Below, piece after piece: positions 45,675 to 54,937 of a stretch of 64,000 nt of DNA. The position numbers and the translations under genes are program-made. Source of the stretch: Streptomyces cinerochromogenes (GTDB lineage Bacteria; Actinomycetota; Actinomycetes; Streptomycetales; Streptomycetaceae); the NCBI RefSeq assembly GCF_014648635.1, contig NZ_BMRM01000002.1, positions 124,001-188,000 on the forward strand, read 5' to 3'. A model generated the notes under the pieces. It ran no database searches. It was not told where the DNA came from and saw only the letters and a list, made by a program, of their open reading frames with translations. The number at the start of each line of letters is the position of its first letter. The stretch's first letter is position 1.

Positions 45675-47309
45675 ATGCGCAACGGGGTCAAGGCGGCCGT
45701 CGTGGGGAGCGTGTGCGTCACGGTGCTCGGCGGGGCCGGGTACGGCGTCTACAACATCGCGTCCGCGCTGAACGGCGACGGCGGCACCGGGGGCGCAGCC
45801 TCCGTGAGGACCGGTCCGCCCAGCGGTTCGGAGGTGAGGGAGGCGACCGGCGCGTTCTTCGCCGCCTGGGAGAAGGGCGACACGGTCTCCGCGGCCTCGT
45901 GGACGAACTACCCCCAGGCCGCACAGGAGTTGCTGACGGCCTTCGCCGACGACGCGCACCTGGGCAAGGTGCGGATCACCCCCGGCAGGGCGAGCGGCGA
46001 CACGGTGCCGTTCACGGTGCGGGCGACGGTGTCGTACGACGGCGTGTCGCGGCCGGTGTCGTACCGCAGCACGCTGACCGTCGTCCGCGGCGAGACCTCG
46101 CACCGCCCGCTGGTCGACTGGCAGCCCTCCGTCGTGCACCCCCGCCTGCGCAAGGGGGACACGCTCAGCACCGGCGAGTCCAGCGCGCCGGAGATCGAGG
46201 CGGTGGACCGCGACGGGAAGGTGCTCACCCGCAGGACGTACCCGTCCCTCGGCCCGGTCCTGGACGAGCTGCGCAGGCGGTACGGCGACAAGACCGGCGG
46301 CCGGCCCGGGGTGGGACTCGTGATCCGGCACCAGGCGGCGGCCGACGGCACCCAGGCCGCCGACACCCCGCTGCTCACCCTCGTCAAGGGCAGGCCCGGC
46401 AAGCTCCCGACGACGCTCAGCGCGAGCGCCCAGGCGGCGGCCGAGGCGGCCGTGGCGAAGTACCCCGAGTCCTCCGTCGTGGCCGTCAAGCCCAGCACCG
46501 GCGAGATCCTGGCCGTCGCCAACAACCGCACGGACGGCTTCGACGCGGCCCTCCTCGGCGAACGCGCCCCCGGCTCCACCATGAAGATCATCAGTGCGGC
46601 CACCCTCATCGACAACGGTCTGACCACGGCGAACGGCCCGGCACCCTGCCCGCCCTCGGCCGTCTGGCAGAGCCAGACCTTCCAGAACCTCAAGGGCCTG
46701 ACGCCGAACGAGCACGCCACCCTCGCCGACAGCTTCGCCCGCTCCTGCAACACGGCGTTCGTGAAGTTCGCGGACGAGGTGAAGGTCGACTCCCTCACCC
46801 GGGAGGCCCAGGACCGGTTCGGGCTCGGGCGGAACGACTGGCAGGCCGGCGTGCCGACCTTCGACGGCCGGGTCCCCGCCTCCGGCGGCCCGGACACCGC
46901 GGCCAACCTGATCGGCCAGGGCCAGGTCCAGATGAGCCCACTGAACATGGCGTCCGTGACGGCGACCGCGAAGACCGGCGCCTTCCGCCAGCCGGTGATC
47001 GTGCCGCTGAAGCTGGACGGCCGGACCCCCGCACGCGCGCGTGGCCTGTCCCCGGGCACGGCCCAGCAGCTGCGCGCCCTGATGAGCCGCACCGCGCGCA
47101 GCGGCACCGCGGCGGGCGTGCTGGGCTCGATGAGCGGGGACGTCGGCGCCAAGACCGGATCCGCGGAGGTCGACGGGGAGGCCAGGTCGGACAGCTGGTT
47201 CACCGGGTACCGGAACGACGTGGCAGCGGCGGCCATGGTCCAGGACGGCGGGCACGGCGTCGACGCGGCCGGGCCGATTGTCGCAAGCCTGCTACGGATC
47301 GCCGGCTGA
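45675..47309 (+). CDS. Penicillin-binding protein (MecA_N + transpeptidase), first of two
   Basis: 544 aa. N-terminal signal/anchor helix (residues 7-24, AAVVGSVCVTVLGGAGYGVY), NTF2-like MecA_N domain about 55-160, dimer region, then a class B transpeptidase with SxxK APGSTMKI (active Ser), SxN SFARSCNTAF and KTG GAKTGSAEVDG. It cross-links peptidoglycan. A second paralogous PBP follows after 98 bp. In S. coelicolor the equivalent pair lies between pmt and ssgE. Confidence 0.93.
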   Translation: MRNGVKAAVVGSVCVTVLGGAGYGVYNIASALNGDGGTGGAASVRTGPPSGSEVREATGAFFAAWEKGDTVSAASWTNYPQAAQELLTAFADDAHLGKVRITPGRASGDTVPFTVRATVSYDGVSRPVSYRSTLTVVRGETSHRPLVDWQPSVVHPRLRKGDTLSTGESSAPEIEAVDRDGKVLTRRTYPSLGPVLDELRRRYGDKTGGRPGVGLVIRHQAAADGTQAADTPLLTLVKGRPGKLPTTLSASAQAAAEAAVAKYPESSVVAVKPSTGEILAVANNRTDGFDAALLGERAPGSTMKIISAATLIDNGLTTANGPAPCPPSAVWQSQTFQNLKGLTPNEHATLADSFARSCNTAFVKFADEVKVDSLTREAQDRFGLGRNDWQAGVPTFDGRVPASGGPDTAANLIGQGQVQMSPLNMASVTATAKTGAFRQPVIVPLKLDGRTPARARGLSPGTAQQLRALMSRTARSGTAAGVLGSMSGDVGAKTGSAEVDGEARSDSWFTGYRNDVAAAAMVQDGGHGVDAAGPIVASLLRIAG

Positions 47310-47407
47310 GATCACCCGCGGAGGCGGGGACTTTAAGGTGAATGCCGTCGTTGGGGAAGTGTGAGGGCTGCGGGGACCCTGGGGAAAGGTGCGGAGGAAC
47401 TGAGGCT

Positions 47408-49072
47408 GTGGGCAAGAGAAGGCGCGTCGCCGAGCGACGGAAGACCCGTCCCGCCGTGCTCGGCGGGATGATCGCCGTGGTCGTCGGCGGTGCCGGGTTC
47501 GGCGTCTACGCGCTGTACGGCGGGGCCGCGGCCGACGAACGGACCGGTGCCACGGCCGACCACAAGGCCGTCCCGACCGGCCCGCTCACCGCCGCCGAGG
47601 TCCGCACCGCCTCCACCCGCTTCCTCACCGCCTGGCAGCGGGGCCGGGTCACCGAGGCGGCCGCCGCCACCGACGACCCGTCCGCCGCCGGCAAGCTCCT
47701 CACCGGCTACGCCAGGGACGCCCGCCTGAAGGACGTCACGCTCACCCCGGGCAGGGCCAAGGGCGCCACGGTCCCCTTCTCCGTGAAGGCGACGGTGTCC
47801 TACCGGAACCTCAGCAAGCCGCTGGCGTACGGCAGTTCCCTCACCGTCGTCCGCCGGGCGAGCGACGGCAGGCCGCTGGTCGACTGGCACTCCGCGGTGG
47901 TCCACCCGGACCTCCGCGACGGCGACACGCTCGTGACCGGCGAGTCCGGCACCCCGCCGGTCAAGGCGCTGGACCGGTCCGGCGGCGAGATCACGGCCGC
48001 GAAGTACCCGTCGCTGGGCACGGTGCTGGACGGCCTGCGGGAGAAGTACGGCAAGAAGGCGGGCGGCACGGCGGGCGTCGAACTGCGCGTGGTGCGCGGC
48101 AAGGCGGCCAAGGCCGCGAAGCTCTCCGACAAGACGCTGGTGGAGCTGAGCAAGGGCACACCGGGCACGGTGAGGACCACGCTCAGCCCCGCCCTGCAGG
48201 CCGCCGCCGAACAGCAGGTGGACAAGCGCGCGCGTGCCTCGGTGGTCGTGCTGCGGCCCTCGACCGGTGAGATCCTCGCGGTCGCCAACAGCGGGCACGG
48301 CTTCAACACCGCCTTCCAGGGCTCCCTCGCGCCCGGCTCCACGATGAAGGTGATCACCTCCTCGCTGCTGATCGAGAAGGGCCTGGCCTCGGCGGACAAG
48401 GAGCACCCCTGCCCGAAGACCTCCAAGTACGGCGGCTGGACGTTCCACAACGACGACGACTTCGAGATCAAGGGCGGCACGTTCAAGGCGAGCTTCGCCC
48501 GGTCCTGCAACACGGCCTTCATCAGCCAGGCGAAGAAGCTGGAGAACGACGACCTGACCAAGCAGGCCCAGCAGGTCTTCGGGCTGTCCATGAACAACTG
48601 GGCGATCGGTGTGCCCACCTTCGACGGCTCGGTGCCGGTGCAGTCGGCGGCCCAGATGGCGGCCTCCCTGATCGGGCAGGGCGGGGTGCGGATGAACCCG
48701 CTGAACATGGCCTCGGTCGCGGCGACCGTGCAGTCCGGCAGGTTCCACCAGCCGTACCTGGTCTCCCCTTCCGTGGACCACCGCACGCTGGCCACCGCCT
48801 CGCGCACCATGTCGGCGAAGACGCTGTCCCAGGTGCGCGAGCTGATGAACTACACCGCCGCGTACGGCACGGCCGCCGAGGCGATGTCGGGGCTCGGCCC
48901 GGACTTCGGCGCGAAGACCGGCTCGGCGGAGGTCGACGGGCAGAAGAAGCCGAACGGCTGGTTCACGGCCTACAAGGGCGACCTGGCCGCCGCCGGCGTG
49001 GTCCAGGCGGGCGGGCACGGCGGTGACACGGCCGGACCGATCGTGGCGAAGCTGCTGAAGCTCGGGAGCTGA
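47408..49072 (+). CDS. Penicillin-binding protein (MecA_N + transpeptidase), second of two
   Basis: 554 aa from the GTG at 47408 (GGAGGAACTGAGG upstream). TM anchor about 17-39, MecA_N-like domain with TAWQRGRVTEAAAATDDPSAA, transpeptidase motifs APGSTMKVI, SFARSCNTAF and GAKTGSAEVDG. It is a full paralogue of the preceding gene with different middle sequence. Both are likely developmental or lateral-wall PBPs; the role was not read from sequence. Confidence 0.93.
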   Translation: MGKRRRVAERRKTRPAVLGGMIAVVVGGAGFGVYALYGGAAADERTGATADHKAVPTGPLTAAEVRTASTRFLTAWQRGRVTEAAAATDDPSAAGKLLTGYARDARLKDVTLTPGRAKGATVPFSVKATVSYRNLSKPLAYGSSLTVVRRASDGRPLVDWHSAVVHPDLRDGDTLVTGESGTPPVKALDRSGGEITAAKYPSLGTVLDGLREKYGKKAGGTAGVELRVVRGKAAKAAKLSDKTLVELSKGTPGTVRTTLSPALQAAAEQQVDKRARASVVVLRPSTGEILAVANSGHGFNTAFQGSLAPGSTMKVITSSLLIEKGLASADKEHPCPKTSKYGGWTFHNDDDFEIKGGTFKASFARSCNTAFISQAKKLENDDLTKQAQQVFGLSMNNWAIGVPTFDGSVPVQSAAQMAASLIGQGGVRMNPLNMASVAATVQSGRFHQPYLVSPSVDHRTLATASRTMSAKTLSQVRELMNYTAAYGTAAEAMSGLGPDFGAKTGSAEVDGQKKPNGWFTAYKGDLAAAGVVQAGGHGGDTAGPIVAKLLKLGS

Positions 49073-49089
49073 CCGGCTCCCGGCGGGGC

Positions 49090-49428
49090 TCAGCCTCGTA
49101 CGGGTTCGGCGGTGTAGGTGCGGCGCAGGAACCTGAGCAGCGTCTTCGACTCGAACTGCACCACTTCGACGCCGTGGTCGGTGTGGAACTCGACCACGGC
49201 CTGGACGCGTCCGCAGGGCCACACCCGGACGTCACCGCTCGCGGCCGGCACCCGCAGCCCCTGCTCCAGGAGCGCCCGGGAGAAGGTCCACTCGTGCGGT
49301 CCGGGCAGGCCCACACGGACCGACCGGGGATCGGAGTCGGGGTCGTAGCGCAGCACGACGGGTACGGCCCCCGGATCCTCCTCGTCCGTGACGATATGAG
49401 CGCGCGCGTACTGCTCGACTACAGACAT
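49090..49428 (-). CDS. ssgE: SsgA-like sporulation/cell-division protein SsgE
   Basis: 112 aa. SsgA-like protein (SALP): VVLRYDPDSDPRSVRVG, EWTFSRALLEQGLRVPAASGDVRVWP, VQFESKTLLRFLRRTY. SALPs are unique to sporulating actinomycetes and control septum placement and spore wall events. SsgE in S. coelicolor acts late, in spore separation; location next to the PBP pair matches that gene. It is divergent from the transporter operon across 165 bp. Confidence 0.9.
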   Translation of the reverse strand: MSVVEQYARAHIVTDEEDPGAVPVVLRYDPDSDPRSVRVGLPGPHEWTFSRALLEQGLRVPAASGDVRVWPCGRVQAVVEFHTDHGVEVVQFESKTLLRFLRRTYTAEPVRG

Positions 49429-49556
49429 CGGACCGCCCTCTCACGCACCGTGACGTATGCGAAAGCTGTGCATCCGCTTTCCCTCCAGAGTCGCACATTT
49501 TCCGGTGCACGCCCCGGCGGGAGACGAGACCTGGTCTCTCTTGCGTCCGGTCTCTC

Positions 49557-49587
49557 TTGCAAGGAGTTCGCAACAAGGGCCTAAAAT
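49557..49587 (+). promoter_or_regulatory. Nur-box-like operator overlapping promoter of the metal transporter
   Basis: TTGCAA-N5-TCGCAA (49557-49573) matches the Nur box tTGCaa-N5-ttGCAA known for the nickel regulator Nur of S. coelicolor at 11 of 12 positions. It covers the likely -35 (TTGCAA) of a promoter with -10 TAAAAT at 49582-49587. Transcription would begin at about the GTG at 49594, giving a leaderless mRNA. GGTCTCTCTTGC is also repeated directly at 49533 and 49549. Confidence 0.6.
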
Positions 49588-49593
49588 CGTCGG

Positions 49594-50637
49594 GTGCATG
49601 TACCTGACGGATTCATCGACGCCCCGACCTCGGCGGTCACCGGGGTGGTCGCCGCCGGCGCCCTCGCGGTGAGCCTGCGCGGCGCCCGCCGTGAACTCGA
49701 CGAGCGCACGGCCCCGCTGGCGGGCCTGGTGGCGGCGTTCATCTTCGCCGTCCAGATGCTCAACTTCCCGGTCGCGGCCGGCACCAGCGGCCACCTCCTC
49801 GGCGGGGCCCTGGCCGCGATACTCGTCGGCCCCTTCACCGCCGTGCTGTGCGTGTCGGTCGTGCTGCTCATGCAGGGGGTGCTGTTCGCCGACGGCGGGC
49901 TGACCGCGCTCGGCGTGAACATCACCGACATGGCGATCGTCACCACGGTCGTGTCGTACGCCGTCTTCCGCGGCCTGCTCGCCGTCCTGCCCCGCAAGCG
50001 GCGCTCGGTGACCGTCGCCTCCTTCGTCGCCGCGCTGGTGTCCGTGCCGGCCGCCGCGGTCGCCTTCACCCTCATCTACGCGGTCGGCGGCACCACCGAC
50101 GTCTCCATCGGCAAGGTCGCGACCGCCATGATCGGCGTGCACGTGCTGATCGGCATCGGCGAGGCGGTCATCACCGCGCTCACCGTCGGCGCCGTCGTCG
50201 CCGTACGCCCGGACCTGGTGCACGGCGCGCGCGGGCTGCGGCAGCGGCTCCGGCTGCGGGTGAACGGCACACTGGTGGACGCCCCGGCCCCCACGGCGCC
50301 CGTGGCGGCGCGCACCTCGCGGCGCACGCTGTGGGTGACCGGCCTGGTCACCTCGCTCGTCCTCGCCGGCTTCGTCAGCTTCTACGCCTCCGCGAACCCC
50401 GACGGCCTGGAGAAGGTCGCGCACGACAAGGGGATCGACAAGAAGGAGGGGAAGCACGCCGCCTCCGGCTCGCCGCTGGCCGACTACGGTGTCAAGGACA
50501 TCTCCGACGCCCGGCTGTCCGGCGGTCTCGCGGGTGTGATCGGCGTCGGCGTCACGGTCGTCGCGGGCAGCGCGGTGTTCTGGGCGCTGCGCCGGCGCCG
50601 CGGCGACGACGTCTCCCCCGTGAACACCGGCGTCTGA
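49594..50637 (+). CDS. cbiM: ECF transporter substrate-binding component, CbiM/NikM with PDGLE domain
   Basis: 347 aa. The N-terminus MHVPDGFIDAPTS has the family's His2, which with the amino terminus coordinates the metal, so the GTG at 49594 is fixed precisely. About six TM helices (TSGHLLGGALAAILVGPFTA with the conserved His) form the CbiM domain, followed by a cytoplasmic stretch and a C-terminal PDGLE domain (PDGLEKVAHDKG, about 268-280) that replaces CbiN/NikN. It imports cobalt or nickel; the Nur-like box argues for nickel (inference). Confidence 0.92.
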   Translation: MHVPDGFIDAPTSAVTGVVAAGALAVSLRGARRELDERTAPLAGLVAAFIFAVQMLNFPVAAGTSGHLLGGALAAILVGPFTAVLCVSVVLLMQGVLFADGGLTALGVNITDMAIVTTVVSYAVFRGLLAVLPRKRRSVTVASFVAALVSVPAAAVAFTLIYAVGGTTDVSIGKVATAMIGVHVLIGIGEAVITALTVGAVVAVRPDLVHGARGLRQRLRLRVNGTLVDAPAPTAPVAARTSRRTLWVTGLVTSLVLAGFVSFYASANPDGLEKVAHDKGIDKKEGKHAASGSPLADYGVKDISDARLSGGLAGVIGVGVTVVAGSAVFWALRRRRGDDVSPVNTGV

Positions 50638-50638
50638 C

Positions 50639-51396
50639 GTGGGAGCGGGACACACGCACCGGCTGTACCGGCACGGGCACTCGCCCGTGCACGGTCTGCC
50701 GCCGCACACCAAGCTCGCCGCCGCGTTCCTGTTCGTGGTGGTCGTGGTGTCGACCCCGCGCGAGGCGATGTGGGCGTTCGCGCTCTACGCCGTGCTGCTG
50801 GCCGGTGTGGCGTACCACGCGCGCGTGCCCGCCGGCTTCCTGCTCAGGCGGCTGCTGATCGAGGTGCCGTTCGTCGCGTTCGCGGTCCTCCTGCCGTTCG
50901 TCGCGGAGGGCGAGCGGGTGGACGTCCTGGGCCTCTCGCTGAGCATGAACGGGCTGTGGGGTGCCTGGAACGTGCTCGCCAAGGGCACCCTCGGCGTCGC
51001 CGCCTCCGTGCTGCTGGCCGCCACCACCGAGCTGCGCGAACTCCTGCTGGGGCTGCAGCGGCTGAAGCTGCCGCCGCTGCTCGTGCAGATCGCCTCCTTC
51101 ATGATCCGCTACGGCGACGTCATCGCCGACGAGATGCGCCGGATGCGGATCGCCCGCGAGTCCCGCGGCTTCGAGGCGAAGGGCGTACGGCACTGGGGCG
51201 TGCTCGCCAAGTCCGCCGGCGCGCTGTTCATCCGCTCCTACGAACGCGGGGAGCGCGTGCACCTGGCCATGGTGAGCCGGGGGTACGCCGGTGCGATGCC
51301 CGTCATCGACGAGGTGACCGCCTCCGGCGCGCAGTGGCGGCACGCCCTGACCCTCCCCTGCGCCGCCCTCGTCGTCTGTCTGCTGGGATGGTTCCT

Positions 51397-51400
<4 letters not shown>
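50639..51400 (+). CDS. cbiQ: ECF transporter T component (CbiQ)
   Basis: 253 aa, GTG one nt after the cbiM stop. It has about five TM helices with the conserved cytoplasmic coupling helices ARESRGFEAKG and MVSRGYAGAMPV (two Ala-Arg-Gly motifs that contact the ATPases), diagnostic of EcfT/CbiQ. It couples ATP hydrolysis to the CbiM component. Confidence 0.95.
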
Positions 51401-52142
<742 letters not shown>

Positions 52143-52146
<4 letters not shown>

Positions 52147-52607
52147 CGAACGAGGATCCCGCCGTCGAGGGCTCGCTGCTGCTGGACGACCAGCTGTGCT
52201 TCGCGCTGTACGCGGCCCAGCGCGCCGTGACCGCCGCGTACCGGCCGCTGCTGGACGACCTCGGGCTCACGTATCCGCAGTACCTGGTGCTGCTGGTGCT
52301 GTGGGAGCGCGGGGAGACCAGCGTGAAGGAGCTGGCGGGCGCGCTGCGGCTGGACTACGGCACCGTCTCGCCGTTGCTGAAGCGGCTGGAGGGGGCGGGC
52401 CTGGTCCGCAGGGAGCGCGCGCCGGGCGACGAGCGCTCGGTGCGGGTGGCGTGCACCGGGCGCGGTGAGGAACTGCGGGAGCGTGCGGCGCGGGTGCCCG
52501 GCGCACTGCTCACGACCACGGGGCTCGGCGCCCGGGAGATCGCGCGGCTGCGCGAGGAGTTGTGGCGGCTGACCGAGCGCGCCGACGCGGCGGCCGACCG
52601 GCACTGA
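52143..52607 (+). CDS. OhrR-type MarR-family peroxide sensor
   Basis: 154 aa; the GTG at 52143 overlaps the cbiO stop by 4 nt. [21 protein letters not shown] places Cys19 where OhrR proteins have the reactive cysteine oxidised by organic hydroperoxides. [20 protein letters not shown] is the recognition helix, and a DERSV wing follows. It is coupled to the metal transporter but followed after 140 bp by its likely target, ohr. Confidence 0.9.
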
Positions 52608-52694
52608 TCCCGGGCTTGCCCGCGCTCGCGCGGCCCTGGGGCCCGCGTTACCCGCGGTTGCCCACCCCTGCGGGTGACCCCTGACCTACCGGCC

Positions 52695-52716
52695 AGTACC
52701 TTGTGCACGATGTACT
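52695..52716. promoter_or_regulatory. OhrR-type operator upstream of ohr
   Basis: An imperfect 22-bp palindrome with AGTAC / GTACT arms and a GTGCAC centre (18 of 22 positions symmetrical). It lies 32 bp ahead of the ohr start in the ohrR-ohr spacer. It is the probable binding site of the upstream OhrR-like protein. Confidence 0.5.
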
Positions 52717-52747
52717 TGTGCGCCACTTGTTCCGGGGGAGGCCGGCC

Positions 52748-53194
52748 ATGACCGAGGGCACCGCTGTCGACACGCGTCCGACGAAGATCATGTACGTCGC
52801 CGAGGCCACCGCCCACGGCGGCCGGGACGGCTATGTGACCAGCCAGGACGGCCGGATCGACCTGAAGGTGGCGATGCCGCCGGAGCTGGGCGGCGACGGC
52901 GACGGCACCAACCCGGAGCAGCTGTTCGCGGCCGGCTTCAGCTCCTGCTTCCACAACGCGCTGATCCTGGTCGGCAACCGCGCCGGCTACGACCTGACCG
53001 GCTCCACCGTGGCCGCCAAGGTCGGCATCGGCCCGAACAGGCACCGCGGCTACGGCCTCGCGGTCGCCCTCAGCGTCTCCCTGCCGGTCCTGGACCCGGA
53101 GGTGGCGGCCGGACTCGTGGACGCGGCGCACGAGGTCTGCCCCTACTCGAACGCGACCCGCGGCAACATCGACGTCTCGATCCTGCTGGGCTAG
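52748..53194 (+). CDS. ohr: Organic hydroperoxide resistance protein
   Basis: 148 aa from the ATG at 52748 (GGGGGAGG upstream). OsmC/Ohr thiol peroxidase: MPPELGGDGDGTNPEQLFAA, FAAGFSSCFHNALI with the peroxidatic cysteine, and HEVCPYSNATRGNI with the resolving cysteine. It reduces organic hydroperoxides. It forms a regulator-enzyme pair with the OhrR-like gene. Confidence 0.95.
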   Translation: MTEGTAVDTRPTKIMYVAEATAHGGRDGYVTSQDGRIDLKVAMPPELGGDGDGTNPEQLFAAGFSSCFHNALILVGNRAGYDLTGSTVAAKVGIGPNRHRGYGLAVALSVSLPVLDPEVAAGLVDAAHEVCPYSNATRGNIDVSILLG

Positions 53195-53264
53195 GCGTAC
53201 CGAGGAATCCAAGGCCCCGCCCCCGTGTTTCACTCATGGTCGTAAGCGAGTGAAGGGACCCGGC

Positions 53265-54431
53265 GTGGATGTGAACGTGAACGGCACGGTGGCCGAGGGT
53301 TTCGAGCCGGTCGGGGAGGCGTTCGCCGCCAACTTCGCGCAGCTCGGCGAGCGCGGCGCGGCCGTCGCCGTCTACCGGGACGGACACCGGGTCGTGGACC
53401 TGTGGGCCGGGACGAAGGACGTGGACGGCACCGCCCCCTGGGAGCCCGGCACCGCGCAGGTCGTGCGTTCGGCCACCAAGGGCGTCGCCGCCGCCGCGCT
53501 CCTGCTCCTGCACCAGCGCGGCGAGCTGGACCTGGACGCCCCGGTCGGCACGTACTGGCCGGAGTACAAGGCGGCCGGCAAGGAGCACACGCGCGTCCGG
53601 GACCTGCTGGCCCACCGGGCGGGCGTGCCCGTGCTGGACCGCCCGCTGACGCCCGCCGAGGCCGCCGACCCCGACCGGGGCGCCGCGGCCGTCGCCGCGC
53701 AGGCGCCGGTGTGGCAGCCGGGCACGGACCACGGCTACCACGCCCAGACCTACAGCTGGCTCACCGGCGAACTGCTCCGCCGGGTCACCGGGCGCCCGGC
53801 GGGCGACTGGATAGCGGACGAGATCGCCCGGCCGGCCGGTGCGGACCTGTGGCTCGGGCTGCCGGCGTCGGAGCACGCGCGCGTGGGCCGGGTCGGCCCG
53901 GTGGACGCGCCCGAGACCGCGGGCGGCCTGAAGACCCGCCCCAAGCGCGCGGTCGCCGAGGCCTACGCCGACCCCGCGTCGCTGACCCGCCGCGCGTTCG
54001 CCGCGATCACCCCGCTCCCCGACGAGAACGACCCCGCCTACCGCGCCGCCGCCCTGCCCGCCTCCAACGGCATCGCCACGGCCGACGGACTGGCCCGCTT
54101 CTACGCCTCGCTCATCGGCGAGGTGGACGGCGGGACGCGGCTGTTCACCCCCGAGACCATGGAACTGGCCCGGGGCGAGCGGTCCGCCGGACCGGACCGG
54201 GTGCTCGTGGTCGGCACCCGGTTCGGCCTCGGCTACATGCTGCACGGGGCCGCGTCCCCGCTGCTCTCCCCCGCCTCCTTCGGCCACCCCGGCCGGGGCG
54301 GCGCGCTCGGCTTCGCCGACCCGGAGGCCGGGATCGCCTTCGGCTATGTCACCAACGGCTTCCGGGGCAGCGTGACGGCGGACCCCAGGGCGCAGGCGCT
54401 GGTCCGAGCGGTCCGCACGGCGCTCGCCTGA
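53265..54431 (+). CDS. Serine beta-lactamase-fold hydrolase / esterase
   Basis: 388 aa from the GTG at 53265 (GAAGGGA ribosome site; the GTG at 53250 is an alternative). It has the class C beta-lactamase/EstB fold: SxxK in VVRSATKGVAAA (active Ser-Ala-Thr-Lys), Y-S in YHAQTYSWLTGELL, and HPGRGGALGF in place of the KTG strand. There is no signal peptide. Such cytoplasmic proteins usually are esterases/D-aminopeptidase-like rather than lactamases. Confidence 0.9.
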   Translation: MDVNVNGTVAEGFEPVGEAFAANFAQLGERGAAVAVYRDGHRVVDLWAGTKDVDGTAPWEPGTAQVVRSATKGVAAAALLLLHQRGELDLDAPVGTYWPEYKAAGKEHTRVRDLLAHRAGVPVLDRPLTPAEAADPDRGAAAVAAQAPVWQPGTDHGYHAQTYSWLTGELLRRVTGRPAGDWIADEIARPAGADLWLGLPASEHARVGRVGPVDAPETAGGLKTRPKRAVAEAYADPASLTRRAFAAITPLPDENDPAYRAAALPASNGIATADGLARFYASLIGEVDGGTRLFTPETMELARGERSAGPDRVLVVGTRFGLGYMLHGAASPLLSPASFGHPGRGGALGFADPEAGIAFGYVTNGFRGSVTADPRAQALVRAVRTALA

Positions 54432-54449
54432 CCCGCGGGCGCCCGCGGG
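54432..54449. terminator. GC palindrome after serine hydrolase gene
   Basis: A perfect 18-bp palindrome CCCGCGGGC/GCCCGCGGG immediately after the stop codon, between convergent genes. It is possibly a bidirectional terminator. Confidence 0.45.
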
Positions 54450-54483
54450 CCGCGGTGGGCGGGCCGGGCACGCCGGGCGCGGG

Positions 54484-54759
54484 TCACACGTGGATCGGGT
54501 GCGAGGTCCGCCCGGACGCCTGGTCGATCTCCTCGTGGGCCTTGGTCAGCAGTTGCATGGCCAGTTCGTTCAGGGCGCGGGCGCCGGCGATCTCCTCGCC
54601 GACCCGGGGCTGGTTCGCGTCCACGCGGTGCCGGCTGGCACGGCCGTGGGCCCGTACCTCCGAGCCGTCGGGCAAGCGCACCAGGGCCGCCGCTCGCGTG
54701 TGCTGATCGTCCTCCTCGAACTCAAGCTCGACATGCCATCCCACAGTGGTGTGCGTCAT
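54484..54759 (-). CDS. DUF1876 (dsRBD-like) small protein
   Basis: 91 aa from the ATG at 54759. WHVELEFEEDDQHTRAAALVRL, then GRASRHRVDANQPRVGEEIAGARAL match the DUF1876 family, which occurs widely in streptomycetes and in some is stress- or sigma-factor-controlled. It is a single-domain, soluble protein of unknown role. It is downstream of the MMPL gene, separated by a hairpin. Confidence 0.85.
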   Translation of the reverse strand: MTHTTVGWHVELEFEEDDQHTRAAALVRLPDGSEVRAHGRASRHRVDANQPRVGEEIAGARALNELAMQLLTKAHEEIDQASGRTSHPIHV

Positions 54760-54870
54760 GACGACCACCTCCGAGAAATCACTGATTCCAGGGTGCGCCA
54801 CCGCACCCCGGCCCGTCATGTCGGGCCGGGTGGCGGCAGCGTCTCCGCCCGGGCCGGAGGCGGCGGAAAG

Positions 54871-54912
54871 CCGGTGAGGGTGCGGCCCCGTCCCCACGGG
54901 CACCCTCACCGG
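54871..54912 (-). terminator. Terminator of the MMPL gene
   Basis: The 12-bp inverted repeat CCGGTGAGGGTG / CACCCTCACCGG with an 18-nt loop lies 26 nt beyond the MMPL stop codon. Confidence 0.7.
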
Positions 54913-54937
54913 CCGCTCCTTCAGGAGGCCGGGCGCG

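Noticed and set aside
49429..49593. Cobalamin riboswitch upstream of the CbiM-type transporter
   Set aside because: The promoter appears to start transcription at the GTG, leaving no leader; B12-box sequence is not seen.
53265..54431. True secreted beta-lactamase
   Set aside because: No signal peptide and no KTG motif; the sequence fits cytoplasmic EstB-like hydrolases better.
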